A DNA stretch of 64,000 nucleotides from Ningiella ruwaisensis (GCF_004798935.1 NZ_RAHT01000007.1:124001-188000), one strand, 5' to 3'; positions 54,529 through 64,000 are shown, numbered from the stretch's first letter. A program made the numbers and translations. The notes: generated by a model not told the origin, from the letters alone.

Positions 54529-56364
54529 TTAGAACCAGTCGGGCTGCATAGTCGCGCAGGTGTCATCGTCGCTTTCCAATATCTGTAGGTCGCGCTCAAT
54601 AGCGGGTAGCTCCCATGCAAAGAAATATTTCGCTGCCTGTACTTTACCCTTGTAAAAATCGGCAGCGGTGTCGCTTTGTTCGCCATCTTTATTGCCTTGC
54701 GCTGAATGAATTTGCGCAAGCTTTTGCTCGGCGACGTTTGCCTGCCTCAGCCATATCCAACTCACTACAATGATTGCAAATACATTCATCATGGCCTGGG
54801 CATTCGCACTTAAACCGAGCTGTTTTTCGCTTTGTAAACACTCAGCAATATGCATGAGGATTGCATGCAGTTTTTTTAAGTAAGTCCCCAGCTTTTTTGC
54901 CATTTTAGCAGTTTCGGGTGTTGAGATAGTCGAAAGGTCTTTTTGAATTTCGGCTTGTAATACTTTTAAACCCAAGCCATTTTTCTGCCAAAGCTTTCTG
55001 AAGGTGAGATCTAGCGCCTGAATGCCATTGGTCCCTTCGTGAATTGGATTAAGCCGATTATCACGCCAAAATTGCTCAGCAAAGTATTCCCGTGTATAGC
55101 CCGAACCGCCTAGTACCTGAATCCCCAAATCATTCGCTTTAGGTCCATATTCAGAAGGCCATGCTTTAAGCACAGGCGTAAGAAGGTCCAGCATTTCCTG
55201 TAAGCCTTCTTTTTCGTCCAGCGACTGACAGGTATTAATACGATCAATCAGGTTTGAACCATATAAACAAAGTGCCATTCCGCCTTCAGAGTAAGCTTTT
55301 TGAGCCAGCAACATGCGTTTTACGTCACCGTGATGAATAATCGGAGCGGCTGGATCTTCTGGCTTATTGTGTGGAGGTACCCGACCCTGAGTGCGGTCTT
55401 TTGCGTAATCCAGAGAATATTGAAATCCTCGGTAGCCAATCATTGCGGCCCCAAATCCAACGCCTATACGCGCTTCGTTCATCATCATAAACATGTAGCG
55501 CAAGCCAAAATGCTCTTCACCCACCAAATATCCGTGACAATCGTCGTTCTCACCAAAGGTTAGTGCGGTAGAGGTGGTACCGCGATAGCCCAGTTTGTGC
55601 AGCAAACCTGCAAGTTGTACGTCATTTCGCTGGTCAATTTCTCCGTTTTCATTTAAACGATATTTGGGCACTACAAACAGGGAGATGCCTTTCACGCCTG
55701 CAGGTCCACCCGGCACTTTCGCCAGCACCAAGTGGACAATATTTTCAGATAATTCGTGCTCTCCGCCCGAAATATATATTTTTGAGCCTTTGAGTCTGTA
55801 GCTACCATCTGCTTGTTTTACAGCCGTGGTTTTGATGTCTGCCAATGAACTTCCGGCATGAGGCTCTGTTAAAGCCATGGTGCCAGTAAATTCGCCTGTA
55901 AGCATTCGCGGCATAAATTGCGCTTTGAGCGTGTCGCTGGCAAAATGATTAATCACATTAATCGCAGCAGCTGTGAGAAATGGATAAGCCGTAGTGGAGG
56001 GATTTGCTGCCATAAAATAGCCTGATACCGCCGTCATTACGGTTTCAGGCAACTGCATGCCACCGTCTTCAAAGTTATAGCGTCCCGCAATAAAACCGGC
56101 TTCTCTGAAGGCATCAAAAGCGACTTTCACCTCATCAATCATGCTGACCGTTTTACCGTCAAACGTCGGTTCATTTTTGTCAGCGATATGGTTGTGCGGC
56201 AAGAATAAGTCAGTTGCAATTTTATTTGCCGTTTCTAATACTGCGTCAAAGGTTTCTCTGCTGTGCTCATTAAATCGTGCGTGCTCACATAAAGCTTGCG
56301 TATTGAGCACTTCATAAAGTTGAAAGGGCAACTCCATATCGTGAATTAGTGTATCACTAGCCAT
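54529..56364 (-). CDS. Acyl-CoA dehydrogenase, long (~600-residue) form
   Basis: A 611-residue FAD-dependent dehydrogenase forming a trans-2-enoyl-CoA. MALTEPHAGSSLADIKT is the flavin-contact motif, and the catalytic base is E443 in PIHEGTNGIQALDLTFRK. A C-terminal helical extension of about 130 residues is the acyl-CoA dehydrogenase C-terminal domain seen in DmdC-type and fadE-like long forms. It is the first gene of the minus-strand cluster, read away from the GlxA-type regulator across a large inverted repeat. Chain-length preference cannot be read from sequence. Confidence 0.93.
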   Translation of the reverse strand: MASDTLIHDMELPFQLYEVLNTQALCEHARFNEHSRETFDAVLETANKIATDLFLPHNHIADKNEPTFDGKTVSMIDEVKVAFDAFREAGFIAGRYNFEDGGMQLPETVMTAVSGYFMAANPSTTAYPFLTAAAINVINHFASDTLKAQFMPRMLTGEFTGTMALTEPHAGSSLADIKTTAVKQADGSYRLKGSKIYISGGEHELSENIVHLVLAKVPGGPAGVKGISLFVVPKYRLNENGEIDQRNDVQLAGLLHKLGYRGTTSTALTFGENDDCHGYLVGEEHFGLRYMFMMMNEARIGVGFGAAMIGYRGFQYSLDYAKDRTQGRVPPHNKPEDPAAPIIHHGDVKRMLLAQKAYSEGGMALCLYGSNLIDRINTCQSLDEKEGLQEMLDLLTPVLKAWPSEYGPKANDLGIQVLGGSGYTREYFAEQFWRDNRLNPIHEGTNGIQALDLTFRKLWQKNGLGLKVLQAEIQKDLSTISTPETAKMAKKLGTYLKKLHAILMHIAECLQSEKQLGLSANAQAMMNVFAIIVVSWIWLRQANVAEQKLAQIHSAQGNKDGEQSDTAADFYKGKVQAAKYFFAWELPAIERDLQILESDDDTCATMQPDWF

Positions 56365-56440
56365 CTTTACCTCAATTCAAGGTCAGTGGGGTCAAATTGT
56401 TTATTAACACCATATTAACGAACTACGAAGCTTGCTTTGA

Positions 56441-56477
56441 GTGTCGTTTATGACATTATTATGGTCATAAGTGACAC
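56441..56477. promoter_or_regulatory. 37-bp inverted repeat between acyl-CoA dehydrogenase and regulator genes
   Basis: Two 14-base arms (56441-56454 and 56464-56477) match at 12 of 14 positions around a 9-base spacer, with ttatgac/gtcataa as the inner part and gtgtc/gacac as the outer part. It lies 77 bp before the dehydrogenase start and 86 bp before the regulator start, so it is well placed as a shared operator. Confidence 0.6.
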
Positions 56478-56563
56478 ATATTAGCCGTGTGAATATTTGC
56501 GCTAAATTTATGTTTATCAATCTATCTCAATTAGCGCGTTAACTTTTACAGGAGTGTGCTTCG

Positions 56564-57565
56564 GTGCCTTACTTTAAACCCTACATCGTTACCATTGTTG
56601 GATTTAATGGCGCACTTGCTTCAGCAATCACTGGCGCACTAGACATTTTTTCATTTGCTGGCGTTAGCTGGCAAAGACTTAACCAACAACGTGTCCAACA
56701 GCGGTTTAAAGTGCAAATTGCGAGCATGCACGGCCTGCCTTTCGAGTGCACTAACAAACTCACTCTTCAAGCCCATTGCGATATTGCAAGCTTAAACGAA
56801 ACCGATATTTTACTGATACCAACTGTTGGCGCATCGATTGAAAAAGTATTAAACGAAAACGAACAGCTTTGTACACATCTCAAACGACTGGCAAATTACG
56901 ATTGTGACGTTGCCAGCAATTGCTCAGGCGCGTTTTTACTTGCAAAAGCAGGTTTGCTTGAGAATAAGACGGCAACCACACATTGGGGGTATGAAACACA
57001 GTTAAGAGAAATGTTCCCTAAGGTTAAGCTGGCAATAGACAAGCTTGTTACGCAAGACGAGCGAATATACTGCGCTGGCGGAGGCTTAGCTTTCCATCAC
57101 TTGTGCTTAATGCTCATTGAACGTTATTGCGGCCGAGATATCGCCAATCAGGTAGCGAAGGCACATGTCATTGATACACATCGCCACAATCAGAGCGCCT
57201 ATACAAATTTGCGTCCCCTTAAACAACATAATCAGGCGCACATCATAAAAGTACAGGAATATATCGAGGACAATTTTGCTAAGCGCTTAACAATTAATGA
57301 TTTAGCGGCGCTGGCAAATATAACGCCTCGTACGCTAAATCGTCATTTCCAAAAATACGTCAATATGCGGCCAATCGAGTACATACAATCTGTCAGGGTG
57401 GAACAAGCAAAGCGATTACTTGAATCAGGCTTCACTAACACGCAATCGATAGCTAGCGAAATAGGATATGAAGATATCACCTCTTTTGCCAAATTGTTCA
57501 AAAACCTGACCGGTTTGACCCCGTCTCAATATCGTGCGAAGTTTCATCGTGAATTTGATATTTAA
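56564..57565 (+). CDS. GlxA family (DJ-1/PfpI plus AraC) transcriptional regulator
   Basis: A 333-residue regulator. The N-terminal DJ-1/PfpI domain (about 5-185) keeps the elbow Cys, C120, in VASNCSGAFLLAKAG. The C-terminal AraC double helix-turn-helix (about 232-330) has NDLAALANITPRTLNRHF and TQSIASEIGYEDITSFAKLF. The GTG start is supported by ggag nine bases upstream. It is divergent from the acyl-CoA dehydrogenase cluster and a good candidate to control it. The ligand is unknown. Confidence 0.92.
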   Translation: MPYFKPYIVTIVGFNGALASAITGALDIFSFAGVSWQRLNQQRVQQRFKVQIASMHGLPFECTNKLTLQAHCDIASLNETDILLIPTVGASIEKVLNENEQLCTHLKRLANYDCDVASNCSGAFLLAKAGLLENKTATTHWGYETQLREMFPKVKLAIDKLVTQDERIYCAGGGLAFHHLCLMLIERYCGRDIANQVAKAHVIDTHRHNQSAYTNLRPLKQHNQAHIIKVQEYIEDNFAKRLTINDLAALANITPRTLNRHFQKYVNMRPIEYIQSVRVEQAKRLLESGFTNTQSIASEIGYEDITSFAKLFKNLTGLTPSQYRAKFHREFDI

Positions 57566-57746
57566 TCGTTTTTTTGAAGATTTTAGCAACAAGATAACGT
57601 ATACTCTTCGTCCGAAATGGACTGGGCACAAAAATGCAATTGTTCTGTCATTGGCGTAACAATATTGCGTTTTATCAAGCACACAGCACAGCACACAACG
57701 CTTAAAATCAAAGCCCTTTTAACTCTCACACTTTCGGATCTAACAC

Positions 57747-60023
57747 ATGAAAAGCTTTAAGCAAACCCGTTTGGCCTCAGCGATATCATTGGCTGTTTTG
57801 GCCCCACTATTTACGTCACACTCTCTAGCGCGAACTGATGATAGCGCTGCAACTCAAGAGCAGAAAGGCCTTGAAGTTATTGAGGTAACTGCACAAAGAC
57901 GCACCCAAAGTATTCAAGAGGTGCCAATTTCAATCGCGACCTTAAGTGGTGACGAATTTGAAAATCTATTTTCAGGTGCTGGCGATATATTGGAATTTGC
58001 CGTTCGGGTACCGGGCGTTTACGCAGAATCTTCAAACGGTCGTGTAGCTCCACGTTTTTATATCCGTGGTTTAGGTAACACCGATTTTGACTTGGCTGCA
58101 TCCCAACCGGTTTCCATCATTATGGATGATGTGGTAATGGAAAATGTGGTTCTTAAAAGCTTTCCTTTATTCGATATTCAGCAAGTAGAAGTTATCCGTG
58201 GTCCGCAAGGTACGCTTTTTGGTCGAAATACGACTGCAGGTATCATTAAGTTCGATACAGTAAAACCCAGTGAGGACTTTGATGCCTATGTTAAAGCCAG
58301 CTATGGCAGCTTTAATACCACCAATATTGAAGGTGCGATAGGCGGTGGTTTAGGCGATGGGCTTTCTGGTCGTATTTCGGTGCTTTCTCAAGAGCGAGAC
58401 GACTGGATTGATAATATTGCGTCTCCAGAAGGCGATGCAATAGGCGGGTTTGACGAAAAGGCATGGCGAGCACAATTACTTTACACCCCAAACAGTGACC
58501 TTTCGATTTTAGCTCAACTACACGGTCGCGATTTAACCGGCACTGCATCCATTTTCCGCGCGAACGTTTTTACTCGTGGCTCCAATGAGCTGAACGAGAA
58601 CTACACGCGTGACAAAGTCATATACGATGCCAATCTTTTAGGTAACGGGTTTGATAACAACCCTCAGGAATATGAAGGATTTGGTGGCTCGTTTAAAGTC
58701 GATTACGACCTTGGAGATGTCACAATCACTTCTATTACCGCTTACGAAGAAGCAGACGGTTTCAGTTTAGGGGATATCGATGGCGGATTTGGCAGTGCAG
58801 CCGATTTTACTCCCGATCCTCGCCCTGGCTTTATTCCATTTGACGCAGTTACTCGCGACAGTTTAAACGACCTGGAGCAAGTTACACAAGAAATCCGATT
58901 TACCAGCAACACCAACGACGCGCTGCAATGGCAAGCGGGCGCATTTTATTTCGACTCATCTTTTAGCGTGACCAGTACCGATGGATTTTTTGGCGCAACT
59001 ACCGTGTTTCATGACAACACAACCTGGGCCGTTTTTGGACAAGCCAGTTATGAGTTAACAGAACGTTTAACCGTTACAGGTGGCGTTCGCTACACCGACG
59101 ATGAAAAATCACTTGAGGTGGGCGATCAAAACGTGAATGGCTTTGCGCTTGTTATTGGAGCTGCAAGCATTCAGGATTATCAACCTGTCAATGTTGATGA
59201 TGGGCAAACCAGCTTTGAATTAAGCGCCAATTATCGTTTGACCGATGATGTGTCACTTTTCGCACGGTTTGCAAATGGTTTCAGAGCGCAGTCTATACAA
59301 GGGCGCGATATTGCTTTTGAAGGAAATCCTTCAGTGGCAGATGCAGAAACTATCAATTCGATTGAAGGCGGAATAAAAGCGGATTTACTCGATGACACTT
59401 TGCGTATCAACGCAGCCCTATTCGCCTACGAGGTTGATGACATTCAATTGTCAGCCATCGGTGGTGCAAATAACGGTAACTCATTGTTAAACGCAGATAA
59501 AGGTCGTGCCTTCGGTTTTGAGATTGATGCTCGCTATTTAGTGACGGAAAACTTTGAGATTACAGCTGGCTTTAGTTTAAATGACACTGAGTTACAAGAC
59601 GATACTCTTTTAGTAGCTCCTTGCGGCGCGAACTGTACTGTTTTAGATCCTCTGGTAGATGGTTTAGCATTGGTAGATGGAAATCCTTTCCCGCAAGCGC
59701 CTGAAACGATTTTTAACTTCACTGCCCGATATGCTATCCCATTTGGTGATGACGGTGAAATCTTTGTCTTTACGGATTGGGCCTTCCAGGGCGACACTAA
59801 TCTGTTTTTATATGATGCGATTGAATTCACAACTGATGATCAATTTGAAGGTGGACTGCGCGTAGGTTATCAAAACTTTAGCCATGGCTATACTTTCTCT
59901 ATGTTTGCTCGCAATATTACAGACGAAGACAACGTGAAAGGTGCTATTGACTTCAATAACCTGACAGGGATTGTTAATGATCCGCGTATAGTCGGTATTG
60001 AAGCGAAATTTACTTTCTATTAA
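57747..60023 (+). CDS. TonB-dependent outer-membrane receptor
   Basis: A 758-residue receptor with a signal peptide (to about residue 28), a TonB box-like VIEVTAQRR, a plug domain (about 50-170; RFYIRGLGNTDFD, VEVIRGPQGTLFGRNTTAGI) and a beta barrel closing with RIVGIEAKFTFY. The ITAQRR...EVPISI opening is typical of marine-type receptors for siderophores or complex organic substrates. No His-rich stretch is present, unlike the other receptor in this window. It lies 181 bp after the GlxA-type regulator, which could control it too. The substrate is unknown. Confidence 0.92.
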   Translation: MKSFKQTRLASAISLAVLAPLFTSHSLARTDDSAATQEQKGLEVIEVTAQRRTQSIQEVPISIATLSGDEFENLFSGAGDILEFAVRVPGVYAESSNGRVAPRFYIRGLGNTDFDLAASQPVSIIMDDVVMENVVLKSFPLFDIQQVEVIRGPQGTLFGRNTTAGIIKFDTVKPSEDFDAYVKASYGSFNTTNIEGAIGGGLGDGLSGRISVLSQERDDWIDNIASPEGDAIGGFDEKAWRAQLLYTPNSDLSILAQLHGRDLTGTASIFRANVFTRGSNELNENYTRDKVIYDANLLGNGFDNNPQEYEGFGGSFKVDYDLGDVTITSITAYEEADGFSLGDIDGGFGSAADFTPDPRPGFIPFDAVTRDSLNDLEQVTQEIRFTSNTNDALQWQAGAFYFDSSFSVTSTDGFFGATTVFHDNTTWAVFGQASYELTERLTVTGGVRYTDDEKSLEVGDQNVNGFALVIGAASIQDYQPVNVDDGQTSFELSANYRLTDDVSLFARFANGFRAQSIQGRDIAFEGNPSVADAETINSIEGGIKADLLDDTLRINAALFAYEVDDIQLSAIGGANNGNSLLNADKGRAFGFEIDARYLVTENFEITAGFSLNDTELQDDTLLVAPCGANCTVLDPLVDGLALVDGNPFPQAPETIFNFTARYAIPFGDDGEIFVFTDWAFQGDTNLFLYDAIEFTTDDQFEGGLRVGYQNFSHGYTFSMFARNITDEDNVKGAIDFNNLTGIVNDPRIVGIEAKFTFY

Positions 60024-60043
60024 GCGATAAACGCTTTATAAAG

Positions 60044-60070
60044 AAGGCCAGTTTTATTACTGGCCTTTTT
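60044..60070 (+). terminator. Terminator after the TonB receptor gene
   Basis: A 9-bp perfect stem (aaggccagt at 60044-60052 with actggcctt at 60059-60067) closes a tttatt loop and runs into a T stretch, 20 bp after the stop. Confidence 0.9.
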
Positions 60071-60151
60071 GTTTGTCTTTTTTGTTTTTGTCTTTATATA
60101 GAGTTTTCTCGATTTTAATTCTTAGGGTTTAACTTATACATTTTCGAATCT

Positions 60152-61060
60152 ATGCTTAATTCAAACGTATTTTTATTCAGCGCTTGCGTGCTCATTTGGG
60201 GCTCTACCTGGATAGCCATTACCTTTCAGACCGGAGAAGCAGCGCTCATGGTATCCGTTGCTCTTCGGTTTGCTATTGCGGCAGCTTTACTCGCGCTTTG
60301 GTGCGTCATTCGCAGTATTTCGCTAAAAATTCCAAAAAGACAGCACAAGTATTTATTTGCCGCTGGCGTCTTTCTATACTGTTTAGATTACTCATTTTTA
60401 TATGCTGCAGAGCAACACATGATAAGCGCCTTGCTCGCGGTATTAAGCTCCAGCGTTATTTATTTTAACGTTGTATTAAGACGCATCCTTTTAGGCAAGC
60501 CTATTCGAGTGGAAGTTGTCATTGGTGCAACCCTTGGCTTGTTAGGGATTGGGCTTATTTTTGCACCTGAGTTTGAGCAGCTTTCATTAAGTGCGGGAAT
60601 TTCCATAGGTTTAGTCTTTGCTGGCGCCTCATTCTTCTCTGCTGCCATGGGAAACATTGTCTCTGAACGTATTTTAGATAGACAAACTGACGTCATACCT
60701 ATGAACTTTTGGACCATGACCTATGGTGTTAGTTGCACAACGCTCGTGGCCTTCTTAAGCGGTGCCAGTTTTGCTCTACCTTCCGAACCCTCGTATTTTT
60801 ATTCTTTAATCTATTTGGCCGTATTCGGTTCTGTACTTGCCTTCGGCAGTTACATGAAGCTACTAAAACAAATTGGCTCTGATCGCGCCGCGTATGTTGT
60901 GCTGGTGTACCCCATCGTCGCGTTAGCAATTTCAACCTTTTTTGAGGGCTACGTGTGGACGAGTTATTCGATGATAGGCGTTATTTTTGTCATTATTGGC
61001 AATGCGGTTGCGATGGGCAAAGCAAATCGGCTTTTAAAAATTCAGCAAGTGCCTCAGTAA
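60152..61060 (+). CDS. DMT superfamily (EamA) transporter
   Basis: A 302-residue inner-membrane protein of ten helices in two EamA repeats. The first opens WGSTWIAITFQTGEAALMVSVALRF, as in RhaT/EamA exporters, and the second contains FGSVLAFGSYMKLLKQIGSDRAAYVVLVYP. Such proteins export amino acids, nucleosides or other metabolites by proton exchange; the substrate cannot be told. It is a single gene bracketed by two terminators. Confidence 0.9.
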   Translation: MLNSNVFLFSACVLIWGSTWIAITFQTGEAALMVSVALRFAIAAALLALWCVIRSISLKIPKRQHKYLFAAGVFLYCLDYSFLYAAEQHMISALLAVLSSSVIYFNVVLRRILLGKPIRVEVVIGATLGLLGIGLIFAPEFEQLSLSAGISIGLVFAGASFFSAAMGNIVSERILDRQTDVIPMNFWTMTYGVSCTTLVAFLSGASFALPSEPSYFYSLIYLAVFGSVLAFGSYMKLLKQIGSDRAAYVVLVYPIVALAISTFFEGYVWTSYSMIGVIFVIIGNAVAMGKANRLLKIQQVPQ

Positions 61061-61114
61061 CTGCTCGAGCAAACGCGGTAGTCAGGTACTCAGGTACAGG
61101 TAAAATCAAACCAT

Positions 61115-61149
61115 AAAAAATGCGCCATCCTTTCGTTTGGCGCATTTTT
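61115..61149. terminator. Bidirectional terminator between DMT and RND genes
   Basis: A stem of aaaaatgcgcca-type (tgcgcca at 61121-61127 with tggcgca at 61138-61144) is flanked by six A on the left and five T on the right. Each strand therefore has a stem followed by a T run, and it serves both converging genes. Confidence 0.9.
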
Positions 61150-61193
61150 ACTCATTTTAAAACATGCTTAGCTGATTATTTATCTTTAAACCA

Positions 61194-64000
61194 CTACTTA
61201 TCAACCGCGTAAGTCTGCTCGTCCAACTCTGAGGCATCTGCTGGATTTTTCTGTTCTTTCTGCCCCTTCTTCCCTCTGAAAGCGGTTTTGATATCGTCCA
61301 AAATCATATATAAAGACGGCACTAGCAGCAAGGTGATAACAGTCGCAAACAAGATGCCAAAGGCAAGCGAGATAGCCATTGGGATAACAATTTGTGCCTG
61401 TAAGCTTCGTTCAAACACAATGGGCAGCAATCCCATGAAGGTCGTTAACGACGTTAACACAATCGCTCTGAAACGCTGTGTGCCAGCACTTACAGCCGCA
61501 TCTATTAACGAGCGCCCTTCTCTTCTTGCACGGTTTACAAAATCTACCATGATAAGCGAATCGTTTACCACCACGCCGGCAAGCGCAATGATGCCGCATA
61601 TTGATAAAACACTCACCGCTTTACCTAGTAACAAATGACCAAAAATCGCGCCCACCATACCAAACGGAATAACAGACATGATGATCAGCGGCTGCGAATA
61701 GGATTTAAGCGGAATGGCCATTAACGCAAATATGGCTAAAAGTGCAAATAAAAAGCCTTGCGCCAAAGAGACCATGGCTTCACCCTGCTCGCGAGAATTC
61801 CCTTGAAGTTCAAAGTTAACACTGGGGTAACGTTCAAGTAATTCCGGGATCACGTTTTCACGGACATCGTTTGTTACCTCGCCCGGATCAATTAAGTCTT
61901 TGTTAACCGTTCCGCTTATTGTGATAGAGCGAGAGCCATCTACACGAATGATGCTTGAATATCCTTCAGCAAGCGTAATATCGGCAACCTGTCTGAAGGG
62001 AATATCGTCACCGTTGGGTGCGCGCACGCGCATATTCTCAAGATTACCAATCGAGTTACGCTGATCTTGGGGATAGCGCACCATCACTTTAACCTCTTCG
62101 TCTCCGCGCTGGATACGTTGCGCTTCGGCGCCAAAAAAGCCATAGCGCACTTGTTGAGCAAGCTGTGATAAGGAAATACCCAGGGCCTCCGCCTGCGGTT
62201 TTACCTCTAACTGAATTTCATCACTGCCGCCACTGAAAGTGTCGTTCACTTCGCTGATGCCGGTATAAGCATCTAAATATGCCCGTAAATCTTTGGTAAT
62301 ATTTTGAAGCTGTTGCAAATTGCTCGAACTGAATTGAAAAGCGAAGTCAGCGCCACCGCCCGGTCCGCCAGCGCCACCGATTGATAAGGTGCGAATGCCT
62401 GCCATTTCAGGAACTTTTTTGCGCCAGACTTCCTGAATCTGTTTGTCGGTTAATTCACGCGTTTCACCTTTTGTTAGCTCAATAAACAGCTGACCTGCCA
62501 AAGGACCGTTATCAAATGCTAAAAAATGCTTGATCACACCTGCGCCTGTTTCCTCAGCCAGTTCGTTATCCATTTCTATCGCAGCGTTCATTAAGTTGGT
62601 AATCGCTTGGTCACGCTGCTTTAGGGAACTACCGGCTTCCATTTCAACACTGGCAATAACAAAATCTGACGGGATATCCGGGAAAAAGACGAAGCGAACA
62701 AGGCCGCTTGCAAAAAGGCCGATTGTGAGGATCAACAGAGCGACAAAGGCTGCCAATGTAGTGTATCGATATTTGATTGCCTTTATTAAAAATGGTGCAT
62801 ATTTATTGTTGATAAAGCCTTTGAGTCTATCGTTGAAGCGTTCACGCATTTTTTGAAAGCGGTTTGCAGTGGCACGATCATAGGGTTTTACTTTCATATT
62901 CGCCAAATGCGCGGGCAAAATCAGCTTTGATTCAATCAAAGAAAATACCAAGCATAAAATAACCACTAGCCCGATAGTTTTCCAGATAACACCGAAAGTT
63001 CCCGACACCATTAACATAGGCGAAAATGCAGCAATAGTTGTCAGGACCCCAAAAGTCGCAGGCATCGCAACGCGTTTGACTCCACGAATAATGTTATCCA
63101 CACTGTGACCGTGTTTATCCATTTCGCTATAAGCCGATTCCCCCATAATAATAGCGTCATCAACAACGATACCCAGCACCAAGATAAACCCAAACAAACT
63201 CAGCAAATTAATGGAAATATCAAAATATTCCATGGGCATTAACATTAGCGTGCCTAAAAAACACACCGGCAAGCCAACTATGACCCAGAACGCGAGTTTG
63301 ATTTTCAAAAATAGTGACAAGACCAAAAAAACAAGCAGCGCACCAAAAAACATATTTTCAAGCATCATAGACAAGCGATCAGCCAAATAAAACGAGCTGT
63401 CGCCCCAAGAATCTGCACTCACATTTTGAGGAAGCTCTCCCCGCTTTTTGTCTAGATATTCATTTACACGTTCGGAAATTTCGAGGGCATTCTGATCACC
63501 CACCGCTCTTACCCGAATGCTCATGGCGGGTTTGCCGTCAAATAATGCGTACTGGTTATCTTCGATAAAGCCGTCGTTGATTGACGCGATGTCGCCAAGC
63601 AATAAACGTGTACCGTCAGCCTGGTTTATCAGAGGAATACTGGCAAATTCCCAAGCGGTATACGCCTGACCTTTAGCGCGCAATAGAATGTCACCGTTTT
63701 CGCTTTTAATCGAACCACCGGGAATATCTATACTTGTTGCACGAATCGCTCTGACCACCTCATCGAAGGTGAGATCATAAGCCTGAAGTTCATTTTCAGA
63801 AATTTCAACAGATACTTCATAATCTCGCGCGCCAAACACGCTTACATCAGACACCCCATTTAAATTCGCGATTTCATCGCGCATCGACTTGGTAATTTCT
63901 TTAAGCTCACGCTCGCTTACATTTCCATGAACCGATACCCAAAGTACGTCTTGGGGTACTTTTACCCGATAAACAACCGGCTTTTCAGTATTTGCGGGGA
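61194..64000 (-). CDS. RND efflux transporter permease subunit (AcrB-like), 5' end outside the window
   Basis: About 934 residues of an RND pump are visible. The frame stays open to the right edge, beyond the Met codon at 63884, and RND permeases have about 1030-1050 residues, so roughly 100 N-terminal residues are missing. Helix bundles are seen around ENMFFGALLVFLVLSLFLKI and in the second half (FALLAIFALMAIPLKSYSQP). The proton-relay DD pair lies in GIVVDDAIIMGE, matching the HAE1 drug-efflux type rather than metal pumps. The second-half counterpart is VVVNDSLIMVDF. The C-terminus is a short charged tail. The adaptor protein is presumably encoded just upstream, outside the window. Confidence 0.93.
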   Translation of the reverse strand, partial: PANTEKPVVYRVKVPQDVLWVSVHGNVSERELKEITKSMRDEIANLNGVSDVSVFGARDYEVSVEISENELQAYDLTFDEVVRAIRATSIDIPGGSIKSENGDILLRAKGQAYTAWEFASIPLINQADGTRLLLGDIASINDGFIEDNQYALFDGKPAMSIRVRAVGDQNALEISERVNEYLDKKRGELPQNVSADSWGDSSFYLADRLSMMLENMFFGALLVFLVLSLFLKIKLAFWVIVGLPVCFLGTLMLMPMEYFDISINLLSLFGFILVLGIVVDDAIIMGESAYSEMDKHGHSVDNIIRGVKRVAMPATFGVLTTIAAFSPMLMVSGTFGVIWKTIGLVVILCLVFSLIESKLILPAHLANMKVKPYDRATANRFQKMRERFNDRLKGFINNKYAPFLIKAIKYRYTTLAAFVALLILTIGLFASGLVRFVFFPDIPSDFVIASVEMEAGSSLKQRDQAITNLMNAAIEMDNELAEETGAGVIKHFLAFDNGPLAGQLFIELTKGETRELTDKQIQEVWRKKVPEMAGIRTLSIGGAGGPGGGADFAFQFSSSNLQQLQNITKDLRAYLDAYTGISEVNDTFSGGSDEIQLEVKPQAEALGISLSQLAQQVRYGFFGAEAQRIQRGDEEVKVMVRYPQDQRNSIGNLENMRVRAPNGDDIPFRQVADITLAEGYSSIIRVDGSRSITISGTVNKDLIDPGEVTNDVRENVIPELLERYPSVNFELQGNSREQGEAMVSLAQGFLFALLAIFALMAIPLKSYSQPLIIMSVIPFGMVGAIFGHLLLGKAVSVLSICGIIALAGVVVNDSLIMVDFVNRARREGRSLIDAAVSAGTQRFRAIVLTSLTTFMGLLPIVFERSLQAQIVIPMAISLAFGILFATVITLLLVPSLYMILDDIKTAFRGKKGQKEQKNPADASELDEQTYAVDK

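Noticed and set aside
57566-57746. Fur or Zur box ahead of the TonB receptor genes (also checked 33102-33170)
   Set aside because: No convincing 19-bp palindrome of either type could be seen by eye.

Overview
This is a gene-dense chromosomal stretch of a gammaproteobacterium. The gene set (rlmJ, rluF, tesB, cysK, an aromatic aminotransferase, a bkd operon without its own E3 gene, a GlyGly-CTERM protease with a rhombosortase, two TonB-dependent receptors, an RND pump) and the moderate, AT-leaning base composition fit a marine Alteromonadales-type bacterium. That placement is inferred from gene content, not from a marker gene. I see no rRNA, tRNA, insertion sequence, phage gene or CRISPR array.

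Layout. 1-294 has no gene but ends in a terminator for something outside the window. 295-8564, minus strand: gamma-carbonic anhydrase, acyl-CoA thioesterase II, a Ser/Thr-kinase-like protein translationally coupled to rlmJ, and the branched-chain 2-oxoacid dehydrogenase operon (bkdA1-bkdA2-bkdB). 8905-13143, plus strand: a very large secreted subtilase ending in a GlyGly-CTERM anchor. 13116-25396: a surface polysaccharide locus in two divergent arms. The minus arm has the Wzy-like polymerase, Wzx-like flippase and Wzz/Wzc-like co-polymerase. The plus arm has two GT4 glycosyltransferases, a PglC-like initiating transferase, PglD, PglE and PglF homologues, and a small outer-membrane export protein. 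The Pgl-like genes supply all the steps for making UDP-N,N'-diacetylbacillosamine and loading it on undecaprenyl phosphate. The co-polymerase carries a tyrosine-kinase domain that has lost its key nucleotide-binding residues.

25517-42985 is mixed: MATE exporter, rluF, a VWA/MoxR pair, cysK, a His-rich TonB receptor, a small lipoprotein, gamma-glutamyltranspeptidase, a crotonase, the rhombosortase, a Sel1 protein, a serine hydrolase and a large ATPase-LuxR regulator. This part ends in a block of five 78-bp structured tandem repeats. The rhombosortase at 36726 is the expected processing enzyme for the GlyGly-CTERM protease about 24 kb away.

42986-64000: S9 peptidase lipoprotein, exported glutathione peroxidase, azoreductase, a Cys/Met-type PLP enzyme, an NRDE protein, an aromatic aminotransferase, a Tat-exported TIM-barrel protein, and a catabolic-looking minus-strand cluster (acyl-CoA dehydrogenase, MDR reductase, two SDRs). 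A GlxA/AraC-type regulator lies divergent to that cluster across a 37-bp inverted repeat. Then come a second TonB receptor, a DMT exporter and an RND pump cut by the window edge. The least ordinary items are the degenerate co-polymerase kinase, the rlmJ-coupled kinase-like protein with an unidentified C-terminal half, the protease/rhombosortase pair with its unusual tail, and the structured tandem repeat.
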